A stretch of 8,286 bases of DNA. Origin: Candidatus Proteinoplasmatales archaeon SG8-5 (GTDB taxonomy: Archaea; Thermoplasmatota; Thermoplasmata; SG8-5). The stretch spans positions 1 to 8,286 of the forward strand of contig LSSH01000010.1 in assembly GCA_001595885.1 (NCBI GenBank), given 5' to 3'. Both the position numbers and the translations under genes were made by a program. Position 1 is the first letter of the stretch. Each line of letters opens with the position of its first letter. Positions 5,973 through 8,286 of this stretch are shown in pieces. A model generated the notes under the pieces. The model was not told the DNA's origin. It saw only the letters and a list, made by a program, of their open reading frames with translations, and ran no database searches.

Positions 5973-6995
5973 TTAAGTCGCCCCCGCCTCTGCTGTCACC
6001 AGCTCAACATGAGCCACTGTGAACGTGAATAACGAAATCGAGTTCGGATTGATGCTAAGGTTGACCCGGTAAACAGGGTCCATAGGGTCGAAGCCGACCT
6101 GAGTGGAAGTTACCGAGTAATCAACACCGGGCTGCATCCCAGCGTCCTCCAGAAGCAGGTCGAATGCGTTGTACCAGGCGCTCTCGTATCTGGTGGTGTG
6201 GGTGATGTTAAGGAAGGTCGGGTCGCCGCCCGAGTCCTGGGCGCTCATGTTGGTGAACGTAGTGGAGGACACCGACCTCAGGATGGTCTGAATGCCCCTC
6301 GTGCCGAAGCCAACATATTTCGTGTCATCTCCCCTGAGGTCCACCTGGGTGTATGTGATATCGAACCTATTTCCTCCACTTGGCGTCACGATCAGTTGAG
6401 GAGAGCTCCTCATGTATTCCCCGTCCTCCTGCTGCAGGATGATGGCATCGTTCTCGTACGCCAGGGTTTGCGGGACGTAGTATCGGTTCGGGCATTCCAG
6501 CATTATGGTGCCGCCCAGCGTGCTGCCGAACTGCGGTGATCTGTAATCGAGTATTGTCGTTCCCACATTGAAGCTGAAACTGACATTGTTGTAACTTCTT
6601 CGATTATAAGCCCCGAGGTAACCCGCGGTCGCCGAGGCGAAGACAGGGATGCCGTTTGACCCCAGGGTGACAGGGGTGGTGATGGTCGTGGGGGGCACAC
6701 CCTGAATTGTGCCCGCGAGTATCTGCAGGTCTATGGCGTTCTTCAGGTTGCTGAACTGGCCGTAGGCCACAATCATGTGTGAGGACTCGTTCTCCTCCAT
6801 CCAGACAGGCACATATTGATTGGTGAACATCGACAGAAAGGCCATGAAGACCATGAGTGCCATGATCGTACCGACGGTTGAAGCGACACCCTCGTCGTTC
6901 CATTGCCTTCGAGCCTTTATTCTGTGAGACCGGGTTTCGGTCTTATCCCCCTCACCTTTTACCTCAGAAAAAGTTGATACCATATGCTCACTCAT
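5973..6995 (-). CDS. Pilin-like secreted protein with class III (PibD/EppA-type) signal peptide
   Basis: This is a candidate filament subunit, minor pilin or tip protein (340 residues). Residues 1-36 form a long, charged, basic leader (KARRQW at 27-32). E35-G36-V37-A38 fits the archaeal prepilin pattern [KRDE][GA][hydrophobic][small], so cleavage after G36 is predicted. V37-F57 (VASTVGTIMALMVFMAFLSMF) is the hydrophobic helix, resembling the SPVIGTIL-type helix of euryarchaeal pilins. Residues 70-340 form a large exported domain that appears beta-rich, with one Cys (C168) and five N-glycosylation sequons (N69, N137, N249, N263, N312). Most archaeal major pilins are much shorter, so a minor pilin, pseudopilin or adhesin-like role is more likely. 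The ATG is preceded by GAGGGTG; a second in-frame ATG at codon 5 is possible. It is the first gene of the pilus operon, so it is probably made in fixed proportion to the motor. The exact subfamily was not recognised. Confidence 0.85.
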   Translation of the reverse strand: MSEHMVSTFSEVKGEGDKTETRSHRIKARRQWNDEGVASTVGTIMALMVFMAFLSMFTNQYVPVWMEENESSHMIVAYGQFSNLKNAIDLQILAGTIQGVPPTTITTPVTLGSNGIPVFASATAGYLGAYNRRSYNNVSFSFNVGTTILDYRSPQFGSTLGGTIMLECPNRYYVPQTLAYENDAIILQQEDGEYMRSSPQLIVTPSGGNRFDITYTQVDLRGDDTKYVGFGTRGIQTILRSVSSTTFTNMSAQDSGGDPTFLNITHTTRYESAWYNAFDLLLEDAGMQPGVDYSVTSTQVGFDPMDPVYRVNLSINPNSISLFTFTVAHVELVTAEAGAT

Positions 6996-7020
6996 TCACA
7001 CCCTCATTTAATGCCTTATG

Positions 7021-7030
7021 TATATATATA
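7021..7030 (-). promoter_or_regulatory. Probable TATA box of the pilus operon
   Basis: The 84-nt gap between the FolC-Nth stop and the pilin-like ATG is AT-rich (50 of 69 bases in 7011-7079 are A or T) and holds a TATATATATA run. An archaeal start site about 26 nt downstream would fall near position 7000, giving a very short or absent leader before the ATG at 6995. The GAGGG ribosome-binding site at 7001-7005 would then be barely included. A second AT-rich candidate, TTATTCAAAT at 7041-7050, would place the start near 7018 and include that site. No clear upstream BRE was recognised. Confidence 0.5.
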
Positions 7031-7079
7031 CCTGTCGCTTATTTGAATAACAATCAACCTAATTAGAACTTGTTCAATA

Positions 7080-8286
7080 TTATTGGAATTTCAGGAAATA
7101 CAACCCGTGATCGCACAGGTGGGAGATACGGCATTCCCCGCACCTGGGTCGTACAGGATTGCACACCCTCTGTCCGTGCCGGACCATCAGCCTGTTTATC
7201 TCTAGCCAGTACTTCTCGGGGACAACCCTTCTCAGCACCTCCTCGGTGACCTCAGGATCCCTTGTCCTGGCCAATCCCCAGAGGTTCGAAATCCGGTGGA
7301 CATGCGTGTCCACCGCTATCGCGGGTTGCCCGAAACCGTAGGCCAGCACGCAATTCGCCGTCTTCCTGCCCACTCCGGGCAGTTTGACCAGGCTATCAAG
7401 GTCATCGGGGACCCCTCCCCCGTGCTCCTTGAGTATGACCTTCGAGGTCTCTATGATCTTAACCGCCTTCTGCCTGGGGAACCCTGCGGCCATGATTAGA
7501 GGCTCGACATCCCCGGGTTTGGCGTTGGCCAGTTCCTTCGGATTTTTATACTTCTCATACAGGTTTCGGGCCGCCGCCCTTGTGTTCTCGTCCCTCGTTC
7601 TCTGTGACAATATCGTCGTGATGAGCACCCTGAAGGGCTCGGTCTCATCGGTCTCCGGCGGCCTTTCCATCTTGGGGGAACCGCCCGGGTAGGCGCCCAC
7701 CGCATAGGACTTGGCAAGCCTCTCCATCATCTCTCCAATCCGCAGCCCGTCAAGGCAGGCAGCGGCATCGGATGCGGTGAATATCGAGCCGGTGACGATG
7801 ACCGCCCGCCCGCTCTTCATGGCCCTGTCGACCGCCTTGCCAACCTCCCCGATCACGTTGACCTTCCCCCGGAAGTGCTCTGCCAGCTCTCCCGCCGGCA
7901 TCCTTCTGTGGTAACCTGGTTGGGTGGCGAAGACCTCCGAGAAGCAACCGTCCAGTTCCTTCGCAAAGGTCGCCGCATCCTTGTCCTCAAGCAGCCCGAT
8001 GACGCCGACCGGCTTGTCTTTGGGAAACTGCTCTTCAAGATATCGGGACAGGGTTCTGGCTCCTCCCGGGTTGTGCGTGGTATCGAGGATGACCAACGGT
8101 GATATCCTGACCACCTGCAGCCTTGCCGGCCAGGCGGTGTTCCCGATGCCCTCCCTTATATCATCTGGGTTCACCTTCAACATCCTGGTCGCCAGCACTG
8201 CCGCCCCGATGTTCATCAGCTGGTGCTCTCCGGCCAGCCTTGTACTGACATCGTTGATCTCCAATCCGTTTACGTTGATATCGAAA
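7080..8286 (-). CDS. FolC (folyl/dihydrofolate synthase, C-terminal domain) fused to endonuclease III (Nth); 5' end outside window
   Basis: The frame is open from the right edge, giving 401 whole codons; the in-frame TTG at 8264 is mid-domain and not the true start. Residues 1 to about 175 match the Mur-ligase C-terminal domain of FolC: GEHQLMN 19-25, WPARL 52-56, DTTHNP 68-73 (usually DGAHNP), DKD 101-103 and VTGS 164-167. FolC adds glutamate to folates or dihydropteroate; its P-loop domain must lie beyond the edge. From about residue 187 the protein is a complete Nth: ILSQRTRDENT 225-235, helix-hairpin-helix LPGVGRKTA 302-310 with catalytic K308, catalytic D326 in VDTHVHR, and the 4Fe-4S ligands C375-x6-C382-x2-C385-x5-C391. 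Nth removes oxidised pyrimidines and nicks abasic sites. No stop or frame change separates the halves. An internal GGAG plus ATG at 7727 could also give free Nth of 215 residues, close to the usual size. The gene precedes the pilus operon on the same strand without a clear terminator; no functional link is implied. Confidence 0.9.
   Translation of the reverse strand, partial: FDINVNGLEINDVSTRLAGEHQLMNIGAAVLATRMLKVNPDDIREGIGNTAWPARLQVVRISPLVILDTTHNPGGARTLSRYLEEQFPKDKPVGVIGLLEDKDAATFAKELDGCFSEVFATQPGYHRRMPAGELAEHFRGKVNVIGEVGKAVDRAMKSGRAVIVTGSIFTASDAAACLDGLRIGEMMERLAKSYAVGAYPGGSPKMERPPETDETEPFRVLITTILSQRTRDENTRAAARNLYEKYKNPKELANAKPGDVEPLIMAAGFPRQKAVKIIETSKVILKEHGGGVPDDLDSLVKLPGVGRKTANCVLAYGFGQPAIAVDTHVHRISNLWGLARTRDPEVTEEVLRRVVPEKYWLEINRLMVRHGQRVCNPVRPRCGECRISHLCDHGLYFLKFQ
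7725..7736 (-). promoter_or_regulatory. Possible internal ribosome-binding site and start for free Nth
   Basis: The minus strand reads GGAG (7733-7736), then 5 nt, then ATG (7725-7727), with another ATG directly before it. It sits exactly at the FolC/Nth boundary, and initiation here would yield MERLAKSY..., a full-length Nth of 215 residues. GGAG is a modest match and could be chance, because the bases are also codons of the fusion. Confidence 0.35.

Noticed and set aside
449..6995. Interpretation as an archaellum (arl/fla) operon.
   Set aside because: No archaellin, ArlF/G/H or other archaellum accessory genes are present, and the paired ATPases and platforms fit a type IV pilus-like machine better.
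7066..7075. Short palindrome-like GAACTTGTTC in the operon's upstream gap, a possible operator.
   Set aside because: It has only four paired bases per side and no second copy, and the symmetry does not extend outward, so chance is likely in AT-rich DNA.
1..8286. CRISPR arrays, tRNA/rRNA genes, transposases or attachment sites.
   Set aside because: None was seen; the window is densely filled by the genes described, and only two short intergenic gaps exist.

Overview
The window looks archaeal, most likely from a Thermoplasmata-type (Thermoplasmatota) euryarchaeote. The case rests on archaeal FlaI/TadC-family pilus motor and platform proteins, a euryarchaeal-style pilin N-terminus, a TATA element, GGAGG-type Shine-Dalgarno sequences with several TTG starts, and G/C-rich third codon positions. 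The lineage is inferred from family resemblance and was not tested by a search.

Layout, left to right. (1) Positions 2-292 (+) hold the C-terminal end of a zinc-ribbon protein with an Ala/Pro-rich linker and a basic tail. (2) Positions 293-448 are a convergent intergenic region with a strong GC hairpin that can serve as a terminator in both directions. (3) Positions 449-6995 (-) are a tightly packed five-gene operon, transcribed right to left: a pilin-like secreted protein, secretion ATPase A, TadC-like platform protein A, TadC-like platform protein B, and secretion ATPase B. Junctions are 0-11 nt gaps or short overlaps, and several stop codons touch the next gene's start or ribosome-binding site. 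(4) Positions 6996-7079 are an AT-rich gap with a probable TATA box for the operon. (5) Positions 7080-8286 (-) are a gene running off the right edge that joins the C-terminal domain of a folylpolyglutamate/dihydrofolate synthase (FolC) to a complete endonuclease III (Nth) in one reading frame.

The operon encodes a motor and membrane platform of an archaeal type IV pilus or related filament. ATP hydrolysis in the cytoplasm by the two GspE/FlaI-type ATPases would drive filament subunits through the TadC-like platform. The pilin-like protein is a candidate subunit or tip component. No prepilin peptidase, major pilin or archaellum accessory genes are in the window.

The most unusual points are: a predicted extracytoplasmic insertion with three EF-hand-like calcium loops inside platform protein B; duplication of both motor and platform in one operon, with each ATPase departing from consensus in a different motif; and the FolC-Nth fusion, which has a possible internal ribosome-binding site that could also give free Nth.
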